Shown here: piece by piece, positions 44,116 through 54,472 of the stretch | Numbering within the stretch: the stretch's first letter is position 1 | Layout of the letters: each line of letters starts with the position of its first letter | Assembly (NCBI GenBank): GCA_903845935.1 | Contig: CAIMZI010000125.1 | Coordinates: 1 to 64,000, forward strand | From: an uncultured beta proteobacterium | GTDB lineage: Bacteria > Pseudomonadota > Gammaproteobacteria > Burkholderiales > Burkholderiaceae_C | Reading direction: 5' to 3' | Length of the DNA stretch: 64,000 bases | The notes under the pieces: generated by a model | The model's input: the letters and a program-made list of their open reading frames with translations, nothing else | Told to the model about the DNA's origin: nothing | Databases searched by the model: none | Translations under genes and position numbers: made by a program

Positions 44116-44155
44116 TAGCCGCGTCAGCGGTTGTTCGTGGGTGTGCATGCGGGGC

Positions 44156-44572
44156 CTAACGCGGCATGCGCTCGCTGACGCTGAACTCGGTCTGCGAGCC
44201 GCCGTGGCCCAGCCGGTCCAGTGTGGTGCGGCAGACCAACCAGCGTTCGTCAATCAGGCGCCAGCTGGTCAAAGTCTCGGCATACACGGGCATCTCGTAA
44301 AACATCTCGTCGTCATCCGAACGCAACTGCGTGATCACGTAGCGGAACTCGGAAAAGCAGGGAGCGTCGGTTTTGTCACGGCCTTGGGCACGCTCGGCCC
44401 GCATTTCGTATTCCTGGAACACATCGACGGTGGCCGGCACCACCACCAGGGCTTGCAGGTCGCGCGGCAGATCGGTCAACCAACGCTGGGACTGGGCCCG
44501 GCGCGCGGGGCAGGCTTGGTTCTGAAGTGCAGAGCCTGCGTTGGGTAGCTTGGTATACAGCGCATGGAACAT
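44156..44572 (-). CDS. Hypothetical protein
   Basis: A 138-residue soluble protein, not recognised. It begins MFHALYTKLPNAGSALQNQ, has the stretch FSEFRYVITQLRSDDDEMFYEM and ends in a Gln/Ser-rich tail. Composition and codon use resemble neighbouring genes. It is convergent with modG (41 bp apart). Its start is uncertain; the frame is open to 44614. Confidence 0.55.
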   Translation of the reverse strand: MFHALYTKLPNAGSALQNQACPARRAQSQRWLTDLPRDLQALVVVPATVDVFQEYEMRAERAQGRDKTDAPCFSEFRYVITQLRSDDDEMFYEMPVYAETLTSWRLIDERWLVCRTTLDRLGHGGSQTEFSVSERMPR

Positions 44573-44736
44573 CCAATCTCTCCAAAAATGTGGACTTACC
44601 AACAAACGCAACACGAGAGGTCCGACAAACAGAACGCAAACCAGTGAGCGCTATGTACCTGCGCAAATAGCGTGCCGGGTTGGCCGCCGGATGCGCGCTG
44701 CTGTCCGGCGGCAGCCAATCCCGGAGCTGCGCCGCG

Positions 44737-45884
44737 CTACATGCTAGACGCGGGCATTGTTGTTGGTAGTGATGGTGTGCCGCGCACAGCGCGTGCTGCC
44801 AGTTTGCGGCCTGTGAACGCAATGGCCAGGGCTATCAGCAGCAGCACGGCGGCCACGGCAAAGCTCATGCGCATGCCGCTGCCAAGGGCTTCGGGCTGGG
44901 CTTTGCCGATGTCATCGGCGTGGGATGCGAGGCTGAACACGGCACCCATCAACGAGGCGCCGCTGACCAACCCCAGATTGCGCGCGAGGTTGAGCAGGCC
45001 GGACACCAGGCCACGCTGGTCGGCCGCAATGCTGGCCATGACGGCGGTGTTGTTGGCGGTCTGGAACAGGCCATAGCCGGCGGTCAGCACCGCAATGGCA
45101 GCCACATAGCCGGCCGCACCGAAGGAGGTGGGCAGCAGTGCCAGAAGCAAGGCGCCGCTCACCATGACCGCCAGCCCCAGCAGGCTCACGTGCTCGGCGC
45201 CCCAGCGGTCAGCCAGACGGCCGGCACACCGAGAAGGCCACCACCAGCGGGCCCACCGACAGCGCCAGACCCACCAGCGGCGCGGCCAGGCCGAGCCCTT
45301 GTGCCAGATAAAACGGGCCCACCACCAGGGTGCTCATCATCACCGCCGCCAGCAGCAGCGCCAGGTTGAGCCAGCCGAAGTGGCCGCGCTCCAGCGCCGT
45401 GCCCACGGCCGACAGGGTGCCCAGCAGGCCCATGGCGCTGCCGGTTTTCTCCTTGGGCACGGTGTGGCCGACAAAGGCCATGGTCAGGGCCATCATGGTG
45501 GCGGCACCCAGGCCCTGTGCCGCGCGTGCCGCAATCAGCCACTCCAGCGAGGGCGCCAGGCCGCAGGCAATCGACGCCAGGGTGAACAGCGCAATGCCGC
45601 CCAGCAGCAGGCGCTTGCGGCCCAGCAGATCGCCCAGCCGCCCCACGCTCACCACCATGGTGGTAATAGCCAGCAGGTAGGCCAGCACCACCCACTGCAC
45701 CTGCTGGAACGAGGCGCCAAAGGCCTGCGCCAGCGTGGGCAGGCCGACATTGGCAATGCTGGTGCCCAGCGAGGACAGCAGCATGGACAGCGACAGGCTG
45801 GCCAGTGCCCAGCGCAGGGCGGGGCGGGCTTGGGGCATTGGCTGCATCTCTGGCTGGGTGGCCGTTGGCTTGGGGCTGGTTTCC

Positions 45885-45886
<2 letters not shown>
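44737..45886 (-). pseudogene. DHA2/EmrB-like MFS transporter, frameshifted
   Basis: The N-terminal part (45886 to about 45210) shows MFS helices with [20 protein letters not shown] and the motif VGRLGDLLGRKRLLLGG. It reaches LSVGPLVVAFS and then runs into a stop. The C-terminal part continues in another frame (LADRWGAEH, then MSLLGLAVMVSG) to 44737. Together they make one drug-efflux-type transporter, so the gene carries a net +1 or -2 shift near 45209-45232 or a sequencing error. The start at 45886 overlaps the divergent LysR start codon; a start near 45838 is also likely. Confidence 0.75.
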
Positions 45887-46422
<536 letters not shown>

Positions 46423-46490
46423 GGGCTAACCGGGTGAACCGGGGCCTGTGAAATGGATGACTTGGGCACCAACACAGTCCAGCTCAGATC

Positions 46491-46508
46491 GCGGCTAAAA
46501 GTAGCCGC
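46491..46508. terminator. Hairpin downstream of VOC gene
   Basis: GCGGCTA-AAAG-TAGCCGC is a perfect 7-bp stem, 47 bp past the VOC stop. No T-run follows, so it is only a weak terminator candidate. Confidence 0.35.
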
Positions 46509-46554
46509 ATTGCCGCGATTCCGGCCATCCAACTCGCTCGGAAAAGCATCACTT

Positions 46555-46944
46555 TTAGGTTGCTACCGGAGAACAGATTTCGACCAGCGTTCCGTCAGGA
46601 CAACGTACATAGGAAACGGTCTGACCCCACGGTTTTAATAATGGCTCTTTAATAGACACCGCCCCCTCAGCTAGTGCCTTTGCGTGGGCAGCGGGGACAT
46701 CGTCGGTGACCAAGGCAATCTCCATGCCCAGCGGTTCTTGCGAATTGCTGGCCTTGACGTAGCCGCTGGGCAAGTTGGACGCGCCAAGGTCATGGGTTGC
46801 AAATGCCAGTGCAGTAGAACCGGTGTCCATTTCGCCGTAGCCCGATTCGTGAACGAAGCGCCGCTTCATTCCAAATGCCTTTTCAAAATATTCCACTGAC
46901 GCAAGCACGTCAGGTACATAAACAATGGTGTAACCAAATTTCAT
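46555..46944 (-). CDS. VOC family (glyoxalase/bleomycin resistance-like) protein
   Basis: A 129-residue protein of the vicinal oxygen chelate fold. Two beta-alpha-beta-beta-beta modules are visible: FGYTIVYVPDVLASVEYFEKAFGMKRRF and GMEIALVTDDVPAAHAKALAEGA, ending CPDGTLVEICSP. The conserved glutamate near the end is a typical metal ligand. Substrate unknown. Its start codon overlaps the stop of the HHH gene by 4 bp. Confidence 0.9.
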   Translation of the reverse strand: MKFGYTIVYVPDVLASVEYFEKAFGMKRRFVHESGYGEMDTGSTALAFATHDLGASNLPSGYVKASNSQEPLGMEIALVTDDVPAAHAKALAEGAVSIKEPLLKPWGQTVSYVRCPDGTLVEICSPVAT

Positions 46945-47219
46945 GGTGTGTTCCTTCTGTTAAATGCCAAATCCGCCTTGCCTTTTGCGGTGAATTTCCA
47001 CCAGGGCAGCGATTCCCCCGTCTTGATGAAGTGCTCCACGGACAGTAACGTGTAGTAAACGCATGGGTCATGCCTATGCCCCATTACCGCCTTCAAGTCA
47101 TCGAAAATCTTTAGCGCGTCTTTACCTTTGAAATCGTCATGCGAACCAATCCCAATTGCAAGCAGGTCGGTAGCAATAGCTTTTCCAATATTCGGCAACG
47201 CGGTCAACTCCGTGAGCAT
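46941..47219 (-). CDS. Helix-hairpin-helix (Cdd1-like) protein
   Basis: A 92-residue protein with a helix-hairpin-helix motif, LPNIGKAIATDLLAIGI, near residue 7 and the Cdd1-like region DPCVYYTLLSVEHFIKTGESLPWWKFT. The start on 47217-47219 gives the usual length; the frame is open upstream to 47414 with a cysteine-containing extension that I do not trust. It is coupled to the VOC gene by ATGA overlap. The interval 47220-47494 otherwise holds nothing recognisable. Confidence 0.7.
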   Translation of the reverse strand: MLTELTALPNIGKAIATDLLAIGIGSHDDFKGKDALKIFDDLKAVMGHRHDPCVYYTLLSVEHFIKTGESLPWWKFTAKGKADLAFNRRNTP

Positions 47220-47494
47220 TTGTGCCTCCGCCAATCCAATGTACGAATATTCTCGCCGAATCTGAGTGTCCAAAAGCCAGCGCCCTGTATGTCTGCAAAC
47301 AGCCCCTCTGGAGTCCGTGACATCAATCCCAATGGCACTTTGCGCATTATTTGGGCACCCCTTGCAGAGCCTGGCCCAGCGCGGGGTTTGGGACTTGTTC
47401 CTAGAGTTGTCCACAGCCTTGGCTACGGATTGCGGGGGTAACTTTCACGCGGGGGCCACACCGGTGCCCCGCTCCATCAATGCTTTTCTGGTGG

Positions 47495-47764
47495 TCACTG
47501 CCTGGCTGCGTGGAGCACACGCAGCACGCGTATCCAGTCGCCAATCAAGTCGTAAATCAGAACGTAGTTGGGGTGAACTACCAGCTCGCGGGTGCCTTTC
47601 ACCCGGCCGGCACGACCCAGGCCGGGATGCTCAAGCAGATGCCCGGCATTTTTTGAAAACAGTTCATCGAGTGTGAGCGCTGCGGCCTGGTTGTCGGCCT
47701 CGATGTAGTCATAAATTTCGTTGCGGTCGTGCCTCGCCTCGGGTGTCCAAAACAGTTCGCTCAT
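47495..47764 (-). CDS. ParE/RelE-type toxin
   Basis: An 89-residue type II toxin of the RelE/ParE fold: TPEARHDRNEIYDYIEADNQAAAL at the N-terminus, HPGLGRAGRVKGTRELVVHPNYVLIYDL in the middle and IRVLRVLHAARQ at the end, all standard. It overlaps the upstream antitoxin gene by 4 bp. Confidence 0.9.
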   Translation of the reverse strand: MSELFWTPEARHDRNEIYDYIEADNQAAALTLDELFSKNAGHLLEHPGLGRAGRVKGTRELVVHPNYVLIYDLIGDWIRVLRVLHAARQ

Positions 47765-48051
47765 TTGGCCGAAGATTCAAGCCGACGGCGTGTTGCTGCC
47801 CGCTTAGCCGCAAATTCGGCTTCAACCTCCGCTGCTGGAATCCGGTGGCCAACATTGGCCGAATCAAGGCCGATCTGCACCTGGCGACGAAACCAGATGT
47901 CGTGCTCGGTCGCTTCCTGTTGTTGCTTAACGAAGTCCCGCATGAAGTCCCGCAACAGCTGTGCGCCCGTGCGATCGCGGGATTTCGCTGCCGTGGAAAA
48001 CTGGTCCTTCAATCCTTCATCGACCCGGAAAGTAAAAGTTGCGTCGCTCAT
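47761..48051 (-). CDS. Ribbon-helix-helix antitoxin
   Basis: A 96-residue antitoxin beginning MSDATFTFRVDEGLKDQFSTAAK, the beta strand and first helix of an RHH/RelB-like DNA-binding domain. The C-terminal half is charged and helical and would wrap the toxin. The ATG on 48049-48051 is chosen; the longer frame to 48150 adds unrelated residues. Confidence 0.85.
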   Translation of the reverse strand: MSDATFTFRVDEGLKDQFSTAAKSRDRTGAQLLRDFMRDFVKQQQEATEHDIWFRRQVQIGLDSANVGHRIPAAEVEAEFAAKRAATRRRLESSAK

Positions 48052-48232
48052 ATCAGTCCTTTGTGTTACACGGAAAGTGCACTGTGGCACATTCCCAGAT
48101 TTTTGCACAGAATTCATTTCAGCCGTAAGGTGTGTTGCGGCCGACGGCATTTTGACCCAGCGGTTAAATTTGTGTCGGCACCAACATGCTGACTCTTGGC
48201 ATTGGAGGTGAGCGACTGCTTACAGCGAAATC

Positions 48233-48655
48233 GTGTGGCACCGTTCCATATTTACGCTGGGGTCTCGCCGTTGTAGCGAGTGGCTCCTTACAGCCCAAAC
48301 CGTAGTGCTTGCGCAGGCGGGCCTGGATGACCAAGGCACGGCGGACATGACCGTTGAAAACGGCGCCATCTTATCGCGCAGGCCTGCCAAAGCGGTGCGT
48401 GCGGGCTGGGCCGAGTGTGCCAAGGCCGTTGCTGCAAATGGCGGCGACGTGCTGGTGATGGTTGCACCCATGACCTCCAAAGGCTTCCCGGCGCCATTCC
48501 GAGTGCCGCTCACGCACGCGGGCACCAAGGGCCTGATTCTGCTGGATCAGCTTCGCATCGTCGATAAGGCGCGGTTGGCTAAACGACTGGGTGCTGTGTC
48601 TGCAAAGACCTTGACTGCGGTGCTGGTTACGCTGCAGGAAGTGTTTGCGGAGTAG
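48233..48655 (+). pseudogene. mazE-mazF deletion chimera
   Basis: A continuous 140-codon frame in which residues about 24-75 look like the middle of a MazE-type antitoxin (VVLAQAGLDDQGTADMTVENGAIL, then RPAKAVRAGWAECAKAVAANGGD). The rest looks like the C-terminal half of a MazF toxin (VAPMTSKGFPAPFRVPLTHAGTKGLILLDQ, ending LVTLQEVFAE). The antitoxin C-terminus and toxin N-terminus are missing, as if an in-frame deletion fused them. It lacks the MazF N-terminal catalytic strand, so toxicity is unlikely. Confidence 0.65.
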
Positions 48656-48743
48656 CGACTCAAACTTGCCCCCAACTCACCCGCTTCGCATGGGTCGCAG
48701 CCCCCGAGGGGCGCCGACCGGTTTGGGGCGGCCCGGCAACGGG

Positions 48744-48995
48744 CTAAATCCCCTTCTTGCCCGCCAGCAGCTTGGCCTTGTCGGACGGGCTGTAGTGGTC
48801 GAAGTGGCCCTGCGCGGCGGCGACGCGGCGGTGGGCCATGCGGATGCCTTCGATCTTGCCGGCCGGTGAGATGCGCGACAGGCATTTCTCAAGAGCGGCG
48901 CTCTGGCATTCCGGGCAGACCGGCGTGTCACCAGCGCGCACCAGGGTTTCAAAGTCGTGGCCACAGGCCTGACAGCGGAAATCAAACAGGGGCAT
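48744..48995 (-). CDS. FmdB-family zinc-ribbon protein
   Basis: An 83-residue protein with the N-terminal zinc ribbon FRCQACGHDFE then CPECQSAALEKCLS (CX2C...CX2C) of the FmdB family, and a GKKGI tail. Role in the dra operon unknown; small FmdB proteins often accompany enzymes as metal-binding partners. The start on 48993-48995 overlaps the draG stop by 14 bp. Confidence 0.88.
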   Translation of the reverse strand: MPLFDFRCQACGHDFETLVRAGDTPVCPECQSAALEKCLSRISPAGKIEGIRMAHRRVAAAQGHFDHYSPSDKAKLLAGKKGI

Positions 48996-49959
48996 GGTGC
49001 GGTTCTCCTTCATGGGGATGTTGCGGCAAATTCTTTAAGGCATGCGACAAGGCCAATAGACCGCGTGTCTGCACGGTGATGGCCTGCACCGTGGCGGGCT
49101 GCAGTCGCTCTAGCCACCGCCGTGGCAGCTGCGCGGCACCACAACGCGCACCAGCCAGCATGCCCAGGAGCGCGCCGGTGGTGTCGGCATCGTCGCCCTG
49201 GTTGACGGTGGCGATCATGGCGGCTTCAAAGCCTTCGTGCAGGCTGAAATAGTGCAGCACGGTTTGCACCGTGTCCACCACATAGGCGGTGGCGCGGTCT
49301 TTGTAAGGCGTGAAGCGGAAAACGGCGTTGGCGTCCACCCACTGTGCGATCCACTGTTGGCTGGCAGCGTGAACAGTGCCTTGCAACAGCAGGCGCAGCA
49401 GCTGGCCCAGGCCAACGGTGGCGGAGTCGGAAAACGGATGGTGGTGCGTCAGGCGCGCTTGCGCCATGGACAGCTTTTCGAAGGCGGTGTCATGGCCCAG
49501 CGTGGCAAAGACGGCTGGCATATTGCGCATCAGCGCACCATTGCCACCGTCGCCGGGGTTGTACAGGCCTTCCAGCGTGCCTTCACGCAGGTAGCGCTGG
49601 ATGCCACGCCTGCAGGTGTTGCCGCAGTCCACCGGCTTGCCCTTGAGCCAGCGCACATAGGAGTCGCCGATGCTGTGCAGCAGGGCCTTATCTCCGTTCG
49701 CGACAAAGCCTTGCAGCGCGGCGGTGCCACCAGCCAGCAGCGCGTCGCCCAGCGCCAGGCTCATGGTGGTGTCGTCGGTCACCTGGCCCACCGGCAGCTT
49801 GAGCCAGCCACCGCCAATCATGTCGCGGTGCACGCCGTAGGCTTGTGCGATCTCGCGCGGACGCATGAACTCCACCGTGGCGCCCAGTGCATCGCCAATC
49901 GCAAAGCCGAGGTAGGCGCCCAAGGCGCGGTCCCACAGATCGGGCGTGGAATCATGCAT
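48982..49959 (-). CDS. draG: DraG, dinitrogenase reductase ADP-ribosyl hydrolase
   Basis: Removes ADP-ribose from NifH and so reactivates nitrogenase. The 325-residue protein has the binuclear-manganese motifs GQVTDDTTMSLALGDAL near residue 57 and NQGDDADTTGALLGMLAG near 245 of ADP-ribosylglycohydrolases. It overlaps draT by 8 bp. With DraT it forms the ammonium/energy switch acting on the nifH product encoded next door. Confidence 0.94.
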   Translation of the reverse strand: MHDSTPDLWDRALGAYLGFAIGDALGATVEFMRPREIAQAYGVHRDMIGGGWLKLPVGQVTDDTTMSLALGDALLAGGTAALQGFVANGDKALLHSIGDSYVRWLKGKPVDCGNTCRRGIQRYLREGTLEGLYNPGDGGNGALMRNMPAVFATLGHDTAFEKLSMAQARLTHHHPFSDSATVGLGQLLRLLLQGTVHAASQQWIAQWVDANAVFRFTPYKDRATAYVVDTVQTVLHYFSLHEGFEAAMIATVNQGDDADTTGALLGMLAGARCGAAQLPRRWLERLQPATVQAITVQTRGLLALSHALKNLPQHPHEGEPHHAPV

Positions 49960-50815
49960 AGCGGGCCATCACTTCATAGTCGCCACCCAGGGCCAGCACT
50001 TCCTGCTCGCCCTGCAGCACCTGGCCCGGCAGCAGTTCCGGAAACACCAAGACCTTGCAGATAGGCACCTGCACCTCCATCACCCAGTCGCCAAAGCAGG
50101 AGGCGTCTTCTTCCGAGAGGCTGAAGGACACCACGTTGTTCAGGCGCACGGTGCAGCGCCTTGTCTGCAGGCTGCCGGAGAGCAGCTGCTCTTCAAACTG
50201 GTTGCTGCCGCGCCAGAGCCGCAGATGCTGCGCTGCGCGGCCAGAGTCGTCGCGCACGCGGCGCAGCGCCCATTGGCAGAAGGCATACAGCAGGTCGAGC
50301 TGCTGGTAGATGTTGTTGTTGTGGTAGCGGCTGGCTACCTTCTCTTGCATATACGTCACCCACGCTGGCGAGGGAAAGCGCGCCAGCGGCGCCTTGTGAA
50401 AAGCGGGCGCCAAGCCGAAGCGGCTTTCCACCCAGCCCTTGAGCACGGCACCGGCCGGGCCGTTGGAGTCCATGCCCCAGCCCTGCAGCAGCTTGCGCCA
50501 ACTGCTGCGCCAGCGCCGCTGATCGTGCGCCGACAGCGCGGCCAGTTCATGCGGCTCGGGCTTGCGCAGGCCGAAGGCGACGTGCAGGTAGTGCGAGAAC
50601 ATGTCATGCGCCTCGTCTAGCGTGGTGCTGGCATCCAGCAACTCGAACAGGGTGCGGTGCGCGGCGTAGGTGCCGGCAATCGCCAGCGGCGTGGGGTGCG
50701 TGTTGAAAGCCGTGCTGGCCAGCACGCGCGCCGGCACGCCGACCAGATTGGTCCCGTACCAGCACTGGGCCTGCTCGGCTTCAAGCTTTTGCACCACAGC
50801 CGCTGGTTTGCTCAC
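49952..50815 (-). CDS. draT: DraT, NAD+-dinitrogenase-reductase ADP-ribosyltransferase
   Basis: Transfers ADP-ribose from NAD+ to the conserved arginine of NifH (in GCAGRGV), switching nitrogenase off. The 287-residue product has the family pattern YGTNLVGVPARVLASTAFNTHPTPL at the N-terminus and WRGSNQFEEQLL near residue 200. Its start overlaps the stop of the preceding unknown gene by 4 bp. Confidence 0.93.
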   Translation of the reverse strand: MSKPAAVVQKLEAEQAQCWYGTNLVGVPARVLASTAFNTHPTPLAIAGTYAAHRTLFELLDASTTLDEAHDMFSHYLHVAFGLRKPEPHELAALSAHDQRRWRSSWRKLLQGWGMDSNGPAGAVLKGWVESRFGLAPAFHKAPLARFPSPAWVTYMQEKVASRYHNNNIYQQLDLLYAFCQWALRRVRDDSGRAAQHLRLWRGSNQFEEQLLSGSLQTRRCTVRLNNVVSFSLSEEDASCFGDWVMEVQVPICKVLVFPELLPGQVLQGEQEVLALGGDYEVMARYA

Positions 50816-51420
50816 ACAGGGCGGTTTTCGTTGGGGTTACGCACGGGGCCCATCAGCGTCAGACCTTCTTCGTAGGTGATGGTGTCAAAGGTCACGTCGT
50901 ACTTGAGCGCGGCATCGGCCACAGCGTCGAGCTTGCCGGCGGTGTCCTTCTTTTTCAGGTCGTTCTTTTCCAGGTAGAGCAGGTCCAGCAGTTCGTTGTA
51001 GACGGTGGACTCGTCGATCGGCAGCACGTAGAACATGGCGCCCTTGTAGGGCACCTGGTATTTCTTGGACAGGTCGATGTTGTTGCAGAACAAAAAGTAT
51101 TTACCACCGGCGCTCAAGGTGTCGCCCAGCACTTCGGCAATGTCCTTCAGGTAGGCAAAGCTCAGCAGATAGCCGGCAAAGAAGGGCAGGTGCTTTTCAC
51201 CCAGCTTGGCAACCGCCATGACCTGCTGGCTCAGCAGTTCCGGCGGGCGGGCCTCGTCGGCCAGCTTGGGTGCAAAGCGCAGGGCCAGCTCGCCACGAAA
51301 GCCGAAGCGTCCGGACTTAGCAGTCAGGTCCTTGTGCAGGGGGTTGAGCAGACGCCCCTCGCTCTCCAGGCGCGCGAAGGCGGTGTCGGCTATGGGGGTG
51401 GTGGCCAGGGTGGCGGTCAT
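50812..51420 (-). CDS. Unknown first gene of the dra operon
   Basis: A 202-residue soluble protein I do not recognise. Notable features are the N-terminal RLLNPLHKDLTAKSGRFGFRGELALRFAPKLADEA, a central hydrophobic HLPFFAGYLLSFAYLKDIAEVL, KYFLFCNNIDLSKKYQ, and a C-terminal ITYEEGLTLMGPVRNPNENRP. The ATG on 51418-51420 follows AAGGACTCTTC. It has its own sigma-54 promoter at 51463-51477 and is translationally coupled to draT, so it likely acts in nitrogenase modification or its control. Confidence 0.8.
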   Translation of the reverse strand: MTATLATTPIADTAFARLESEGRLLNPLHKDLTAKSGRFGFRGELALRFAPKLADEARPPELLSQQVMAVAKLGEKHLPFFAGYLLSFAYLKDIAEVLGDTLSAGGKYFLFCNNIDLSKKYQVPYKGAMFYVLPIDESTVYNELLDLLYLEKNDLKKKDTAGKLDAVADAALKYDVTFDTITYEEGLTLMGPVRNPNENRPV

Positions 51421-51462
51421 GAAGAGTCCTTCGTGGTGGTTAAGAGGTCTGCGCAACTATGA

Positions 51463-51477
51463 GCAATGACCGTACCA
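51463..51477 (-). promoter_or_regulatory. Sigma-54 promoter of dra operon
   Basis: The minus strand reads TGGTACGGTCATTGC, one mismatch from TGGCAC-N5-TTGC. Predicted start near 51452, 32 nt before the first dra-operon ATG. Confidence 0.82.
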
Positions 51478-51570
51478 ACCTACAGGAGCAGTCAAGTCCC
51501 TGCAAACGCTACACAAACCAGCCCGGCGGCCCCCCCCGTTGCGGGATTTTTACGACATTGATTTGCGTTT

Positions 51571-51586
51571 TGTCGGGAAATCAACA
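51571..51586. promoter_or_regulatory. Shared NifA box between dra and nifH
   Basis: Perfect TGT-N10-ACA. It lies 94 bp from the dra -24 element on one side and 96 bp from the nifH -24 element on the other. It is the only perfect NifA box in the 405-bp divergent spacer. Confidence 0.85.
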
Positions 51587-51663
51587 AAGCCCTCCAGCAC
51601 CCGGTTTCTACCTCTGAAAAATGGCGTTTCTCCTATGAAGAAGGGGTGTTCAGCGGGCCATAA

Positions 51664-52701
<1,038 letters not shown>

Positions 52702-52703
52702 GC

Positions 52704-52810
52704 GACTTACCCCCGTTGATTGCTCACTGCGTGTAGCCTCATCCCCCCTTGAAGGGGGCGGCCCCAGCGGACTGGCAGAGCCAGATCCGCGGGGCCCCTG
52801 AGGTACCTTT
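52704..52810 (+). repeat. nifH-nifD spacer repeat with two hairpins
   Basis: After a CCCCGTTGATTGCTC lead, a CCCCC-TTGAA-GGGGG hairpin (52744-52758) is followed by a 37-nt bulged hairpin at 52760-52796: GGCCCC/GGGGCC, a bulged A, GCGGA/TCCGC, then TGGC-AGA-GCCA. It is homologous to the nifD-nifK spacer repeat. Confidence 0.85.
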
Positions 52811-52862
52811 GGCGCATGCGGCGGGATTAGCAACAACACATTTTTATTTCTGGAGTTACCCC

Positions 52863-54320
52863 ATGACCGCCACCGTTGAAGAGCGCAAGGCCACAAACAA
52901 GGCCCTGATTGATGAAGTGCTGAAGGCCTATCCCGAAAAGATGGCCAAGCGGCGCGCCAAGCACCTGGGCTCGTTTGAAGAGGGCAAGCCCGATTGCGGC
53001 GTCAAGTCCAATATCAAGTCATTGCCTGGCGTGATGACGATTCGCGGTTGCGCCTACGCTGGCTCCAAAGGTGTGGTGTGGGGCCCGATCAAAGACATGG
53101 TGCACATCAGCCACGGCCCGGTGGGCTGCGGCCAGTATTCGTGGGCCGCGCGCCGCAACTACTACATCGGCACCACCGGCATCGATACCTTTGTGACCAT
53201 GCAGTTCACCTCCGACTTCCAGGAGAAGGACATTGTGTTCGGTGGCGACAAGAAGCTCGACAAAATCATCGACGAAATCCAGGAACTGTTCCCTTTGAAC
53301 AAGGGCATCTCGATCCAGTCCGAATGCCCGATCGGCCTGATCGGTGACGACATCGAAGCCGTCTCCAAAAAGAAGAGCAAGGAGCATGAAGGCCACACCA
53401 TTGTGCCCGTGCGTTGCGAAGGTTTCCGCGGCGTCAGCCAGTCGCTGGGCCACCATCTGGCCAATGACGCCATCCGCGACTGGGTGTTCGACAAGACCGA
53501 CGCCAACAAGCACCCCGAATTTGTTTCCACCCCTTACGACGTGGCCATCATTGGTGACTACAACATCGGTGGCGACGCCTGGTCCAGCCGAATCCTGCTT
53601 GAAGAAATGGGTCTGCGCGTGATCTCCCAGTGGTCCGGCGACGGCACCATTGCCGAAATCGAAAACACGCCCAAGGCAAAACTGAACGTGCTGCATTGCT
53701 ACCGCTCGATGAACTACATCAGCCGTCACATGGAAGAAAAGTACGGCGTGCCATGGGTTGAGTACAACTTCTTCGGCCCCACGATGATCGAGAAGAGCCT
53801 GCGCGAAATCGCCAGCCACTTTGACGACACCATCAAGGCTAAAGCAGAAGACGTGATCGCCAAGTACAAGCCCCTGATGCAGGCGGTGGTGGACAAGTTC
53901 AAACCCCGCCTCGAAGGCAAGACGGTGATGCTGTACATCGGTGGCCTGCGCCCCCGCCACGTCATCGGCGCCTACGAAGATCTGGGCATGATCGTGGTCG
54001 GCACCGGCTACGAATTCGGCCACAACGATGACTACCAGCGCACCACGCACTACATCAAGGACGCGACGCTGATTTATGACGACGTGACCGGCTTTGAGTT
54101 CGAGCACTTTGTCGACAAGGTCAAGCCCGACCTGGTGGGCTCAGGCATCAAGGAAAAGTACGTGTTCCAGAAGATGGGCGTGCCCTTCCGCCAGATGCAC
54201 AGCTGGGACTACTCCGGCCCCTACCACGGCTACGACGGCTTTGCCATCTTCGCCCGCGACATGGACATGGCTATCAGCTCACCCATCTGGGGACTGACCA
54301 AGGCGCCTTGGAAAACTTGA
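52863..54320 (+). CDS. nifD: Nitrogenase MoFe protein alpha chain NifD
   Basis: The 485-residue alpha subunit carrying FeMo-co. P-cluster cysteines are in [26 protein letters not shown] and [11 protein letters not shown]. The FeMo-co cysteine is in LHCYRSMNY near residue 283 and the histidine ligand in [15 protein letters not shown] near 448. The ATG at 52863 follows GGAGTTACC; upstream codons in frame belong to the spacer repeat. Confidence 0.99.
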   Translation: MTATVEERKATNKALIDEVLKAYPEKMAKRRAKHLGSFEEGKPDCGVKSNIKSLPGVMTIRGCAYAGSKGVVWGPIKDMVHISHGPVGCGQYSWAARRNYYIGTTGIDTFVTMQFTSDFQEKDIVFGGDKKLDKIIDEIQELFPLNKGISIQSECPIGLIGDDIEAVSKKKSKEHEGHTIVPVRCEGFRGVSQSLGHHLANDAIRDWVFDKTDANKHPEFVSTPYDVAIIGDYNIGGDAWSSRILLEEMGLRVISQWSGDGTIAEIENTPKAKLNVLHCYRSMNYISRHMEEKYGVPWVEYNFFGPTMIEKSLREIASHFDDTIKAKAEDVIAKYKPLMQAVVDKFKPRLEGKTVMLYIGGLRPRHVIGAYEDLGMIVVGTGYEFGHNDDYQRTTHYIKDATLIYDDVTGFEFEHFVDKVKPDLVGSGIKEKYVFQKMGVPFRQMHSWDYSGPYHGYDGFAIFARDMDMAISSPIWGLTKAPWKT

Positions 54321-54428
54321 CACACCCCGTTGCTTGCTCGCTTCGCGTAGCCGCCTCCCCCTCAAGGGGCGCACCCAGCAGCCCGGCAAAGCCGGTTCTG
54401 CGGGTGCCCTGGCAAAGGCACCGCGCAG
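54321..54428 (+). repeat. nifD-nifK spacer repeat with two hairpins
   Basis: CCCCGTTGCTTGCTC is followed by CCCC-TCAA-GGGG and then a 37-nt bulged hairpin at 54371-54407: GCACCC/GGGTGC, a bulged A, GCAG/CTGC and CCGGC-AAA-GCCGG. Stems differ from the nifH-nifD copy on both sides, while lengths, bulge and loop are kept. Confidence 0.85.
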
Positions 54429-54472
54429 CCTGCTTGAACGCTAAAACTTAACCTTATTTTTAGGAGCCAGCC

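Noticed and set aside
48664..48743. Further copy of the nifHDK spacer hairpin family
   Set aside because: It shares the CCCCCGAGGGG stem, but the second hairpin is too degenerate to align.
53019..54107. Minus-strand open frame opposite nifD
   Set aside because: Shadow of a certain gene, valine/histidine-rich without motifs.
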